A DNA stretch of 37,830 nt from contig VGRY01000041.1 of NCBI GenBank assembly GCA_016875195.1, forward strand, positions 1 to 37,830. Direction: 5' to 3'. Both the position numbers and the translations under genes were made by a program. Of this stretch, positions 29,580 through 37,830 are shown in pieces; position 1 is the stretch's first letter, and each line of letters starts with the position of its first letter. Source of the DNA: Deltaproteobacteria bacterium (GTDB lineage Bacteria > Desulfobacterota > BSN033 > UBA1163). Under the pieces are notes generated by a model. The model did no database searches. It was not told the DNA's origin and worked only from the letters and a program-made list of their open reading frames with translations.

Positions 29580-31664
29580 ATGAGAAGGTATTTGGCGATT
29601 GTTTTGGGTTTGGTCATATGTGTGATGGGTTCATCGTATGTGTTTGCACAGGAAAAGGAGAAAGAAACAAAGTTTGATGAGATTGTAGTAACCGCAACGA
29701 AGACGGAAACCGCCTTGGGTGATCTTCCGGTCACCTTGCACGTGGTGGATCGAAAAAACATTGAGTCTCAACCGGAGACCTATGTGAGCAATTTCGGAGA
29801 ACTGATTCGGGATCTCCCTGGCGTCCATGTAGGTCAGTATTTTCCTTTTGGCCCTCCCTGGATCAACTTGAGAGGCACAGGATATTTCATCGGCCGCACC
29901 GGATATTTAGTCGATGGTGTTCCCGTGACTCCCTTTTTAGCAACGCCGGTTCATAATAATGACATCCAGCGAGTCGAGGTGTTGTTGGGCCCCTCTTCGG
30001 CCCTCTATGGACCTAATGCAATGGGCGGAACAGTCAATCTCATTACCAAACGAGGAACGAAAGACACCGGGGCAAAGGTTGACCTCGGATACGGATCAAG
30101 AGATACCTGGCGCCCCCATGTGGAGGTCGGAAATCAGTTCGGTAATTTTCATGCGTATGCATCCTACTCGGGAGACTATTCTGATGGATACAAGATGAAC
30201 CCGTTTGATGTTGTTTGGGAGTTATATCGCTATGGTCAACGGGGATGGTTAAGCTATGCTTCTTTGGATGAAAATAAATACAGATACAGCTATTACAATT
30301 TTAAGGTTGGCTGGGAGAATGAAAAGAAAGCAGGTGCATGGTTCAGTTATCTCCGGCAGGATGCATCTCTTGACGGAGGAAAACCGAATATGTATTGGTT
30401 AGATGATGCCGTTGAGGGGTTGGGAACCTTCCGTTTCTATACCCCCATTGGTGATATCATGAAAGTGACAGGAACCATGGGGTTCCAGCACTTAGACCGA
30501 CCACAGCTCAATATCGTTGGGCCAAGTGTTGCTGGAGATATTGTTACATGGAATTTTACCCCTTCGACACGGGCGGATTGGACACAGAAACGTTACCCCA
30601 TAGAATTGCAAACCGACTTCTATTTAGGGAAACAGAACATCTTAACCGTGGGAGGGCTCTGGCTGAGAGAAGATGAGTTGAGAGAAACCAAGAGCCGTAT
30701 TACCGGCATTACCAGCGCCAAAACCGAGTATACGACCGACCAGACAGCTTTCTATCTTCAGAACCAAGCGTTTTTTCTGGATGGAAAACTCAATCTCCTG
30801 GCGGGAATTCGTTACGACCGCTGGAAATATCACGATATCTTCGATCTCGTATCCACTCCTCGGGATCGGGAGGATGTCAAAAAAGATGCCTTGACTTATC
30901 GGGGAGGGGTAAAATTTGCTTTAACCGATTATTTATCCCTCCGGGCCTCAGGGGGAACAGGGTTTTGGCCAGGGTTGCCCGTCTGGATGTTTACCAACAT
31001 TCCTACGGGTCCAAATCGGCGAGAACCCAACCCGGACCTGAAGCCTGAAAAGACCTGGATGGTGGATATGGGCGTGGATCTGAATCTGAAAAAGTGGGGA
31101 ACTGTCCTTACCGTTACCCCTTATTATGGCAGGATTAAGGATCTCATCTCCTATGTTGCAAGTCCTCATCCAACTTTACCGGGAGTCAGCATTACAAAGG
31201 CCTTCAATTTAGGAGGGGTCAAAATCTATGGCCTTGAGATGGGCTTGGAACAGAAATTATTCCAGCGATTGACTGCCTTTGCCAGTCTGACGCTCAATCA
31301 TTCCGAGATCACACAATCCGGTTTGGCAACAGGGCTGGAGCTATCGAACTCCCCCGACTATTTTGGGAGCATTGGATTCATCTATCGCCATCCGGAGCTG
31401 ATCAACGGCCGAATCTCCATGCGTTTCTCTGACAAACGATACTATGTCAACGATGTTGCAACAAGAGATTTACCTTATTATTCTATGAAAGCCTACGAAG
31501 TCGCCGATGCCAAAATCTGGAGAGATTGGAAGTTAGGGAAAGGCGTTCTGACCACCGCCTTCAGCGTGGACAATCTCTTTGACAAAAAATACGAAACAGA
31601 ATTCGTTTGGGTCCATCCAGGAAGAAGCTTCCAGTTGAATGTAGGGTATAAATACCTTTTTTAA
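29580..31664 (+). CDS. TonB-dependent outer-membrane receptor
   Basis: A 694-aa outer-membrane beta-barrel with a signal peptide (MRRYLAIVLGLVICVMGSSY, cleaved near VFAQE). A TonB box follows (FDEIVVTATKTE), then the plug domain with LPGVHVGQYF, IERVEVLLGP-type and GPNAMGGTVNLITKRGT segments, and a 22-strand-type barrel ending in the aromatic FQLNVGYKYLF. It imports a scarce ligand using the TonB-ExbB-ExbD system encoded just upstream. The ligand cannot be read from sequence. Association with a NikA/B/C-like importer suggests a metal or metal complex, plausibly nickel or a nickel chelate. A cobalamin or siderophore substrate remains possible. GGAGG precedes the ATG. Confidence 0.9.
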   Translation: MRRYLAIVLGLVICVMGSSYVFAQEKEKETKFDEIVVTATKTETALGDLPVTLHVVDRKNIESQPETYVSNFGELIRDLPGVHVGQYFPFGPPWINLRGTGYFIGRTGYLVDGVPVTPFLATPVHNNDIQRVEVLLGPSSALYGPNAMGGTVNLITKRGTKDTGAKVDLGYGSRDTWRPHVEVGNQFGNFHAYASYSGDYSDGYKMNPFDVVWELYRYGQRGWLSYASLDENKYRYSYYNFKVGWENEKKAGAWFSYLRQDASLDGGKPNMYWLDDAVEGLGTFRFYTPIGDIMKVTGTMGFQHLDRPQLNIVGPSVAGDIVTWNFTPSTRADWTQKRYPIELQTDFYLGKQNILTVGGLWLREDELRETKSRITGITSAKTEYTTDQTAFYLQNQAFFLDGKLNLLAGIRYDRWKYHDIFDLVSTPRDREDVKKDALTYRGGVKFALTDYLSLRASGGTGFWPGLPVWMFTNIPTGPNRREPNPDLKPEKTWMVDMGVDLNLKKWGTVLTVTPYYGRIKDLISYVASPHPTLPGVSITKAFNLGGVKIYGLEMGLEQKLFQRLTAFASLTLNHSEITQSGLATGLELSNSPDYFGSIGFIYRHPELINGRISMRFSDKRYYVNDVATRDLPYYSMKAYEVADAKIWRDWKLGKGVLTTAFSVDNLFDKKYETEFVWVHPGRSFQLNVGYKYLF

Positions 31665-31732
31665 AATGCGTTTTAGCCGTCTTTTCTGTTAATGCCCTTC
31701 CCTCTTTAGGTTAAGGGGGGAGGGGAGGATTT

Positions 31733-33262
31733 ATGAAACCTTTGTCAATCTATTTTTCCCTCTGTTTTGTTTTTTTGGTGGGAACGATATTTTCTTTCGG
31801 ATGTGGAGACGGTCATCACAGCGGAAGTCAGAGACAGAAAGACGAATCTTCCGTACTCAGAATCGGGGTGGGGAGGGACCTTTACGATGGTCCGGATTCG
31901 AGAAGCTTCGTGCACGGCAGTCTCAATGCCTGGGAATCTCTGATCTACCTGGATGAAAAACTTCAGCCCAGGAATTGGTTGGCCGAATCCTGGCGCCTGG
32001 AGGATGGAGGCAGGAGATGGATCTTCCAATTAAAAAAGAACATCCCGTTCCATGATGGAACTCTTCTGACCAAGGAAGTGGTGATTGAAAACATCCTCCG
32101 ATACAAAAATCACCCAAAGTACGACCCCCATGGTCTGTATCGAGACCTTCTTTCTGTTCGCGGGGCCGGCGAGAGGGACGTTGTTTTTCATCTCAGCACG
32201 CCTTGTCCCAACTTCCCTGCGTCCATCAATTATTTCGGGAGCGCCATCCTTACGTCCGGTTCTTTTGACTCAAAGGGCCAATTCACCAAGTTTACAGGCA
32301 CCGGTCCCTATCGATTTGTGATGAACAAAGATGGCGTGATTCGCCTCAAAGCCCACTCTGCCTATTGGCAGGGAAAACCTCCCTTTGAAAACATTGAGTT
32401 CTGGTACATTCCGGATGCGTCAACCCGTCTGAATGCCCTTAAAGCAGGCCAGATCGATGCCATTGTCGATGTCGGAGGAATCCTGCCAAGCCAATTGCCC
32501 GATCTCAAACATTCCAAGCATATCACGTTGAGAAGTGAAACGGTGGCAACGACCCATTATCTATTGTTTAACTGTCAACACCCTCCCTTTCACTCCATTC
32601 ACAATCGGAAATGGGTTTCATCAACTTTGGACCGCAATCAGCTTGTTCAATCAATCATTGGGGATGCAGGGGTGGCTTCGGATTCCATCTTTACTCCATT
32701 AGCTGAAGAATGGCAGGAAAGGCTCTTTCCGTTAACACCCTCTTTCGAAAAACCGCCAGACCTTTCTCCAGAAGTTGAAATATCCATCCTGCTCCACAGC
32801 GGAACGCTTCAGCGATGGCCCTATAAAGATATCGCTGAAGCCATTCATGCCCATTTGCTTCGGGGAGGCTTGAAGGCGAAGATACGTATCGAAGAGGCGG
32901 GCAGTTTCAAAGAGTCTTTGAAAAAGGGAAATTTCGACCTCGTCCTTCATCCCTTTACGCTCATGACGGGAGATCCGGACATCTTCTTCACCTGGCTGAG
33001 CCATGTCAGTCCCGTGGCTTTCGGAAATGAGTTGAAGAATGTCAGCGAATTGGCCTCAAAGGCCCGATATGAAATTGATAAAGAACAGAGAAAAAAGATG
33101 TATCGCCAACTCCAGAAGTGGATTTCAGAAAATGGCCTACTCCTCCCTCTCTATCATGATGTCGCCTTCTATGCTTACAGGGATCATATCGACGGCCTTA
33201 AAATAGATGCGTTCTTCAGGCCCAATCTGATGGAGGTGAAAAAGAATAAAGTTGCCCGTTAA
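31733..33262 (+). CDS. Family 5 extracellular solute-binding lipoprotein (NikA/DppA-like)
   Basis: A 509-aa binding protein. It has a lipoprotein signal (hydrophobic to residue 22, lipobox FSFGC with the lipidated cysteine near 24). The SBP_bac_5 fold follows, with blocks NAWESLIYLDEKLQP, WIFQLKKNIPFHDGT, TGTGPYRF, YWQGKPPFENIEFWYIPD and AFYAYRDHIDGL. The family binds peptides, nickel or opines. The order here (binding protein, methyltransferase, NikB-like, NikC-like) next to a TonB receptor favours a metal or metal-complex substrate. It is well preceded by GGGGAGGGGAGG. No specific nickel-binding residue can be pointed to. Confidence 0.85.
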   Translation: MKPLSIYFSLCFVFLVGTIFSFGCGDGHHSGSQRQKDESSVLRIGVGRDLYDGPDSRSFVHGSLNAWESLIYLDEKLQPRNWLAESWRLEDGGRRWIFQLKKNIPFHDGTLLTKEVVIENILRYKNHPKYDPHGLYRDLLSVRGAGERDVVFHLSTPCPNFPASINYFGSAILTSGSFDSKGQFTKFTGTGPYRFVMNKDGVIRLKAHSAYWQGKPPFENIEFWYIPDASTRLNALKAGQIDAIVDVGGILPSQLPDLKHSKHITLRSETVATTHYLLFNCQHPPFHSIHNRKWVSSTLDRNQLVQSIIGDAGVASDSIFTPLAEEWQERLFPLTPSFEKPPDLSPEVEISILLHSGTLQRWPYKDIAEAIHAHLLRGGLKAKIRIEEAGSFKESLKKGNFDLVLHPFTLMTGDPDIFFTWLSHVSPVAFGNELKNVSELASKARYEIDKEQRKKMYRQLQKWISENGLLLPLYHDVAFYAYRDHIDGLKIDAFFRPNLMEVKKNKVAR

Positions 33263-34160
33263 GAATAAGAAACTTCATATTCGGGTAAAAACGGACCAGA
33301 ATAAGAATCGAAAGGCAATCGACCCCCTTGATCCCCTGTTCTGGTCACAGGAGTGGGAAAAAGCGGTCAAGACCTCATCGCTTTCAAGAAAAAACACCAG
33401 TCCTGATCGCTGGACCGAATACTGGAGTCACATCAGTAAGAGTTATGGGACTCGGATTCAATGTGAGTCGAAGATCGTCGATGAGATCGTTCGAATACTG
33501 CTTTTTGAAAAAGTGCTTACCAAAGAAAGCGAGGTTCTGGACATCGGGTGCGGCCCCGGGACCTTTGCCATGCCTTTTGCCCGATTCGTTAACCATGTGC
33601 TTGCCCTCGACCCGGCAATAAAAATGATCGATACCCTGAGGGAAGAAGCCCAACGTCAGGGGCTTTCAAATATCAGCTTGCTCTGCCAGCGGTGGGAAGA
33701 CAGTCTTTTTTTAAAGGAGTTCGACTTTGCCTTCGCCTCGTTCTCCCCTGCGATCTGTAATGCCGAGAGCCTCCTCAAAATGCATCAGGCCTCCCGAAAG
33801 CATTGTTGTCTCATCACTTCCTCGAATGCGGAGAACTTCAGGGTTCGAAATGAACTCTGGGAGCGTATTTTGGGAGAGCCTTTTCATTCTTCCACCTTTC
33901 ATATCGTTTATCCCTTTAATTACCTTTACGCCTCCGGATTTCGGCCACAGATACGTTTTTTAAAAAATGAGGTCTGTTATGAGGAACCGGTCGATGTCGT
34001 CATCGACCGGTATGAACATTACTTCCGCATGTTTATTGGATTAAATGCTTCAACGCAGAGGATCATTCGCCAGTATTTTGAAGATCTGGCCGATGAAGGG
34101 ATCGTAAAGACGCATGAGGAGAAAGCGTTTGCCATCATGTGGTGGGCTGTGGAGAAATAG
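33252..34160 (+). CDS. Class I SAM-dependent methyltransferase embedded in the importer operon
   Basis: A 302-aa Rossmann-fold methyltransferase. Motif I is VLDIGCGPGTFAMPFARF (about residues 94-111), the acidic residue after strand 2 is in LALDPAIKMI, and motif IV-like FDFAFASFSPAI follows. A C-terminal helical domain of about 110 residues ends in FAIMWWAVEK. It starts with TTG, overlapping the binding-protein gene by 11 bp, with GGAGGTG upstream, and its stop abuts the NikB-like start. Its substrate is unknown. Placement inside the importer suggests it modifies the imported chelator or metal complex, or a related cofactor, but this is inference. Confidence 0.78.
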   Translation: MPVKNKKLHIRVKTDQNKNRKAIDPLDPLFWSQEWEKAVKTSSLSRKNTSPDRWTEYWSHISKSYGTRIQCESKIVDEIVRILLFEKVLTKESEVLDIGCGPGTFAMPFARFVNHVLALDPAIKMIDTLREEAQRQGLSNISLLCQRWEDSLFLKEFDFAFASFSPAICNAESLLKMHQASRKHCCLITSSNAENFRVRNELWERILGEPFHSSTFHIVYPFNYLYASGFRPQIRFLKNEVCYEEPVDVVIDRYEHYFRMFIGLNASTQRIIRQYFEDLADEGIVKTHEEKAFAIMWWAVEK

Positions 34161-35093
34161 ATGCTTTCATATCTTGGGAAAAGATTCCTCTTCCTCATCC
34201 CTCTATGGCTTGGCATCTCCCTGATCGTTTTTCTATTTCTTCAATTAACCCCCGGCGATCCGGCTGAAATTCTTCTTCGAAAGGAAGGCATCGAACCCAC
34301 CCGTGAGGCCATTGAGGCCGTCAGAAGAAAGATGGGGTTAGATGATCCACCCTATCTGCAATATGGGCGATGGATTTGGAAGGTGGTGCATCTGGACTTG
34401 GGGAATTCATACCGAACTGGCGAACCGGTGGCCAAGGAACTCTTTACTCGTCTGCCCGCTACCCTTGAGCTCACCTTCGCTTCCTTCTTCCTAATGGTAC
34501 TCCTATCTCTTTCCGCAGGCATTTTGTCTGCCATGAAAGCCTATGGGAGATTTGACCGGATGGGCATCGCCCTCGCCATCTTTGGAGCGTCTATCCCCAG
34601 TTTCTGGTTGGGGTTATTGCTGATCTATCTCTTTTCCGTGAAGTTAGGTTGGTTCCCTGTAATGGGGAGAGGAAGTTTGATTCATCTCATCCTTCCTGCC
34701 CTGACCTTGGGGTTTGGAACGGCCGTGATCCAGGCGCGCCTGCTTCGGACGTCCCTCGGTGAGGTGTTGAGAAAGGATTTTATCAGGGTAGCGATGGCGA
34801 AAGGGCTAAGGCGGGGCCGCATTCTTTTACGTCATGCTCTTCCAAATGCCCTCTTGCCTTTGCTAACCACTTTTGGGGTGGTCTTAGGACGTCTGTTAGG
34901 CGGAGCAGTCATCGTGGAGACGATCTTCTCCTGGCCAGGGCTCGGAAGGTTGGCAGTCGAAGCCATTCTCCAACGAGACTATCCGGTCATCCAGGGATAT
35001 GTCTTGCTCACGGCCTTTATCTTCGTCTTGATCAATCTCTGCGTGGATGTCGGATATCGCCTTCTTGATCCACGGATTGAACTCGGCCGTTAA
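34161..35093 (+). CDS. ABC importer permease, NikB/DppB-like
   Basis: A 310-aa inner-membrane permease with six hydrophobic helices. The N-terminal helix FLFLIPLWLGISLIVFL precedes the family stretch TPGDPAEILLR. The coupling-helix EAA motif appears as FIRVAMAKGLRRGRILLRHALPN. The segment GAVIVETIFSWPGLGRLAVEAI is diagnostic of the DppB/NikB branch. It pairs with the NikC-like permease that follows 2 bp later. Its start abuts the methyltransferase stop codon. Confidence 0.9.
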   Translation: MLSYLGKRFLFLIPLWLGISLIVFLFLQLTPGDPAEILLRKEGIEPTREAIEAVRRKMGLDDPPYLQYGRWIWKVVHLDLGNSYRTGEPVAKELFTRLPATLELTFASFFLMVLLSLSAGILSAMKAYGRFDRMGIALAIFGASIPSFWLGLLLIYLFSVKLGWFPVMGRGSLIHLILPALTLGFGTAVIQARLLRTSLGEVLRKDFIRVAMAKGLRRGRILLRHALPNALLPLLTTFGVVLGRLLGGAVIVETIFSWPGLGRLAVEAILQRDYPVIQGYVLLTAFIFVLINLCVDVGYRLLDPRIELGR

Positions 35094-35095
35094 CG

Positions 35096-35911
35096 ATGAA
35101 AACTTCGGGATTGATTATTGTTTCTACTCTTTTTGTCATCTCTTTTCTTGCTCCGTATCTTGTTCCCCACTCCCCTCTGGAAATCAATTTAGACCGACGC
35201 CTCGAAGGTCCAAATGAGATTTATCCACTTGGGACAGATCACCTGGGTCGGTGTCTTCTGTCGAGACTCATTGATGGAACCCGAAGATCCATCGGGATTG
35301 CCGTACTCACTCAGGCGATTGCCCTGACGATTGGAATCAGCGTGGGAATGCTTTCAGGATATTGGGGAGGACGTCTCGATTTCCTTTTGATGCGGTTGGT
35401 AGACCTGACCCTGGCTTTTCCAAGCCTCATCCTATCGTTAGCCATTATCAGTCTTCTTGGTCCAGGGATTCAAAACGCCATGATCGCTTTTGCTCTGGTT
35501 CACTGGGCATTCTATGCCCGATTGGTCAGGGGATTGGTGATTGAGGTTAAAGAAAGGAAGTTCATCGAAGCGGCTGTTGCCATCGGCGTCAGTCCCTCAC
35601 GGATGATTCTTCGACATTACCTTCCCAACATCTTTTCTTCCATTCTCGTTCTTGCGTCTCTCGATACTGGGAGGGTCATCTTCGCCCTTTCCAGTCTGGG
35701 CTTTTTGGGCCTTGGAGCCCAGCCTCCAATTCCGGAGTGGGGGGCCATGCTCAATGAGGGGCGCTTACTTATCGCCACCGCTCCTCATTTAATGCTCTTT
35801 CCTGGGCTTGCGATTCTGATCACGGTGATGGGTTTTAATCTGATAGGGGAGGCGAGTATGTGGCGCAGAAAGGACGTTTCAATATTTCATAGCGAAAGGA
35901 TGCTCTCCTGA
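35096..35911 (+). CDS. ABC importer permease, NikC/DppC-like
   Basis: A 271-aa inner-membrane permease. It shows the DppC/NikC signature YPLGTDHLGRCLLSRLIDGTR at the start. The EAA motif is KFIEAAVAIGVSPSRMILRHYLPN, followed by SLGFLGLGAQPPIPEWGAML. It forms the transmembrane dimer with the preceding NikB-like protein. The usual ATPase genes (nikD, nikE) do not follow: the next gene is on the other strand. The energising subunits must be encoded elsewhere, or a shared ATPase is used. The operon probably ends here. Confidence 0.9.
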   Translation: MKTSGLIIVSTLFVISFLAPYLVPHSPLEINLDRRLEGPNEIYPLGTDHLGRCLLSRLIDGTRRSIGIAVLTQAIALTIGISVGMLSGYWGGRLDFLLMRLVDLTLAFPSLILSLAIISLLGPGIQNAMIAFALVHWAFYARLVRGLVIEVKERKFIEAAVAIGVSPSRMILRHYLPNIFSSILVLASLDTGRVIFALSSLGFLGLGAQPPIPEWGAMLNEGRLLIATAPHLMLFPGLAILITVMGFNLIGEASMWRRKDVSIFHSERMLS

Positions 35912-35939
35912 GGTAAGCAATGCTTTTCCAAACAACCTT

Positions 35940-36779
35940 TTAGATTTCCAGAACGCTTCCCACACATCCCTGAAAGAATCGATCTCCAAATTCCTGGTAA
36001 AGCCGGGATGATGCTTTCATTCCGGTGCAATGGGAGACGCCTATTTTCTCAATTTCCATCAACTTTAGGGCCTTGACCGATTCTTCGAGTTGTTCCGGGG
36101 ATAAAAAATCCAGATGGGTCCCACCCAGGATGGCATGGAATCTATCTTTTCCGGTTTTTTGGATCACATGATGAATGATGTTGATCATTCCGGAGTGTGC
36201 GCATCCGAGGATCAGAATGAGTCCTTTTTCCGTATCGAGGATAAGAGACTGATCATCGAGGAAGATATCCGCACCGGTTTTACCATCGATTTCGAAAAAG
36301 AGCCTTGGGTCCGGTTTTTCAAAAATGGTCTTTCTTGGGACTTCTCCGGTTAAGAAAATTCCTTTCTCAACCTCTGTGAAATCTGAATTTAAAATAAAAT
36401 TAGCCCCCAGGAACTCGAGGTAAGCTTTCTTATAAGGAATCCCCACAAAATGCTTCTTTTCTTCACCGTTTTCTTTATGGATGGCAATCCTGTCCAGGAA
36501 GATGTGCGGATGGATATGGACATCCACCTGGCCTCTCATTTTGAGAACCTCCGGCAACCCTCCGCCGTGATCGTAGTGGCCATGGCTTAAAAAGATTTTC
36601 TTAATGCTTCTCAAGTCCTTGTTCAGAACGAGGGAGTTTGCAACAACCGAATGGCCGCTGCCGGTGTCAAAGAGGTAGTTTCCTTTTTCCGTCTCAATAA
36701 AGGCAGAGAATCCATGCTCTCCCGCTCCAACCCGTTTCCCGATTGAATTTTCACATAATATGGTAATTTTAATCTTCAT
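35940..36779 (-). CDS. Metallo-beta-lactamase-fold hydrolase (COG1237 type)
   Basis: A 279-aa predicted cytoplasmic metal hydrolase. The metal motif is SHGHYDHGGG (H66, H68, D70, H71), preceded by the FDTGSGHS strand. Later ligands are likely in GCAHSGMIN and GGTHLDFL, with SHCTGM near the end. This layout fits the group annotated as dihydropterin-aminobenzene-phosphate synthase or metal-dependent hydrolase. The true substrate in non-methanogens is unknown. Its ATG overlaps the stop of the dehydratase-family gene by 4 bp, so the two form an operon. It faces the importer operon, with only 28 bp between the ends. Confidence 0.85.
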   Translation of the reverse strand: MKIKITILCENSIGKRVGAGEHGFSAFIETEKGNYLFDTGSGHSVVANSLVLNKDLRSIKKIFLSHGHYDHGGGLPEVLKMRGQVDVHIHPHIFLDRIAIHKENGEEKKHFVGIPYKKAYLEFLGANFILNSDFTEVEKGIFLTGEVPRKTIFEKPDPRLFFEIDGKTGADIFLDDQSLILDTEKGLILILGCAHSGMINIIHHVIQKTGKDRFHAILGGTHLDFLSPEQLEESVKALKLMEIEKIGVSHCTGMKASSRLYQEFGDRFFQGCVGSVLEI

Positions 36780-37830
36780 CCGCCTTTTTTCTCCAAAATG
36801 CCAAGAGCCTCTTTGACCAGGTTTTTCTCGTGCTCATAATCCGTCATCCTCTGGATCATGATCTTCTGGGCCATCACCGGGCCTGCTCCATGCCAGGTTC
36901 CGACCCCATGCTGACCGGCTGTCCAGTTCTGAAGGAGTTTCGTAACTTTCATGATATATTCCGTTGGAACATCGGATCCAAAACCCAAAAATTCCTCAAC
37001 ATACTTTTTCGTCTCGGGATTCTTCAGTTCCTTGAGAGAGGGCAGGGTGACGATGAGGCCTCCGCCTATGTCTCCCGCAAGAGCCATGACCCGCCAGAAG
37101 GCATCACAGACATTGAGTTTGGCGACATTTCCCATCAGTTCATCGGGGAGAAATACGCCTGAGCCTTCCGGTTCTTCCTTGCCGAGATTGGCTGAAGATA
37201 GTCCGCAGGCCCTTCCAGTCTCCCTTAGAACGACCATCTCCGTCAATTCGTCATTGATATGCTGGGCTTTTTCAAGGCCTTTATACTCCTGAAGAAGTTT
37301 ACAGGCTCCGATGATCAGATTCATAAAGCCGACCTTGCAGGTTCCTCCGCAGGTCATCCGGTGGGTCTTTGCAAATCGTTCGACCAATTTTGTGGAATAG
37401 TCGGTCTCTCCACAATGAAACACCCGGTCCCAGGGCACAAAGACATTGTCAAAGACGACCATGGCAGTCTCTCTCTGGCCAAAAAGGGGATTTCCCAGCT
37501 CGAAGATATCCTCCGCCATCTCCCTTTCCGCTGAATAAGGGGAGTACTGACAGATATAGGTGAGCCCCTCTGCATCAGCAGGAATGGCAAAGGCGAGAGC
37601 GTAGTCCGCTTCGTCTTTTTTCTTTGCAGACTGGGGAAGAACAACCAGTTCGTGACTGACAAAGGCTCCGCTGATGTTGATCTTTGCGCCCCGGACAACG
37701 ATCCCATCCGGCTTTTTCTCCACAACCTTAAGGGATAGAAAGGGATCCGGCCAGTCAATGGCCCGCTTTTTTCGGTCTCCCCTTGGTTCCGTCAAGGCGC
37801 CCGAGACAGCGAGGTCATTCTCCTGGACCC
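36776..37830 (-). CDS. 4-hydroxybutyryl-CoA dehydratase/HpaB-family flavoprotein (5' partial)
   Basis: The C-terminal 351 residues are visible; the frame is open to the window edge (QENDLAVSGALTEPRGD), and the TTG at 37795 is internal. The family uses FAD, and in the AbfD branch also a [4Fe-4S] cluster, for dehydration of 4-hydroxybutyryl-CoA; HpaB members hydroxylate phenols. Conserved parts are GIVVRGAKINISGA, IPADAEGLTYIC, VFDNVFVPWDRVF and WHGAGPVMAQKIMIQRM. The cluster-binding region reads THRMTCGGTCKVG. Known AbfD has His-x6-Cys in this place, whereas here one residue is inserted and a second cysteine appears. The N-terminal cysteines needed to judge cluster binding are outside the window. 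It is translationally coupled to the metallo-beta-lactamase gene. Confidence 0.8.
   Translation of the reverse strand, partial: VQENDLAVSGALTEPRGDRKKRAIDWPDPFLSLKVVEKKPDGIVVRGAKINISGAFVSHELVVLPQSAKKKDEADYALAFAIPADAEGLTYICQYSPYSAEREMAEDIFELGNPLFGQRETAMVVFDNVFVPWDRVFHCGETDYSTKLVERFAKTHRMTCGGTCKVGFMNLIIGACKLLQEYKGLEKAQHINDELTEMVVLRETGRACGLSSANLGKEEPEGSGVFLPDELMGNVAKLNVCDAFWRVMALAGDIGGGLIVTLPSLKELKNPETKKYVEEFLGFGSDVPTEYIMKVTKLLQNWTAGQHGVGTWHGAGPVMAQKIMIQRMTDYEHEKNLVKEALGILEKKGG

Overview
The window most likely comes from an anaerobic, respiring member of the Desulfobacterota (the former Deltaproteobacteria), probably a metagenome-assembled or uncultured lineage. The evidence is a Qrc-type menaquinone reductase, many multiheme c-type cytochromes, a respiratory arsenate reductase operon, benzoyl-CoA-reductase-type activases and many palindromic intergenic repeats. 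The lineage is inferred from gene content only; there is no rRNA or other marker gene here.

Layout. (1) 1-6311: the tail of a DsrP-like NrfD membrane protein, then a four-gene qrcABCD cluster. (2) 6641-14510: a cytochrome bc-type operon. It holds two tandem four-domain cytochromes c, a cyclic-nucleotide-binding-domain protein without a DNA-binding domain, a GltD-like FAD/Fe-S oxidoreductase, split cytochrome b (b6 and subunit IV halves), a Rieske protein and a membrane-anchored pentaheme cytochrome. (3) 14744-19450: a NrfA-like octaheme nitrite reductase with a CXXCK catalytic heme, and two further octaheme cytochromes in separate transcription units. (4) 20155-24233: arrA, arrB and a TorD-like chaperone; the arrA active-site residues support arsenate reduction. 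(5) 24337-27380, minus strand: two BadG/HgdC-type activases resembling benzoyl-CoA reductase ATPase subunits, a ferredoxin and a small conserved protein, with no catalytic reductase subunits in view. (6) 27696-35911: tonB-exbB-exbD, a TonB-dependent receptor, and a NikA/NikB/NikC-like importer with an embedded methyltransferase and no ATPase gene. (7) 35940-37830, minus strand: a metallo-beta-lactamase-fold protein and the 3' part of a 4-hydroxybutyryl-CoA dehydratase/HpaB-family gene.

How the genes may work together (inference). Qrc would pass periplasmic electrons to menaquinone. The bc/FAD complex would link quinol, NAD(P)H or ferredoxin and periplasmic cytochromes. The octaheme proteins would carry electrons to nitrite, arsenate or other acceptors. 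The TonB/ABC system would import a metal, plausibly nickel.

Non-coding content is unusually rich. There are palindromic MITE-like elements, two with convincing target-site duplications; an inverted pair of about 145-bp repeats flanking qrcBCD; and intergenic palindromes built of short repeated words. Terminator-like hairpins lie in the leaders of three cytochrome/arr transcription units and of tonB. I see no rRNA, tRNA, transposase or CRISPR array.
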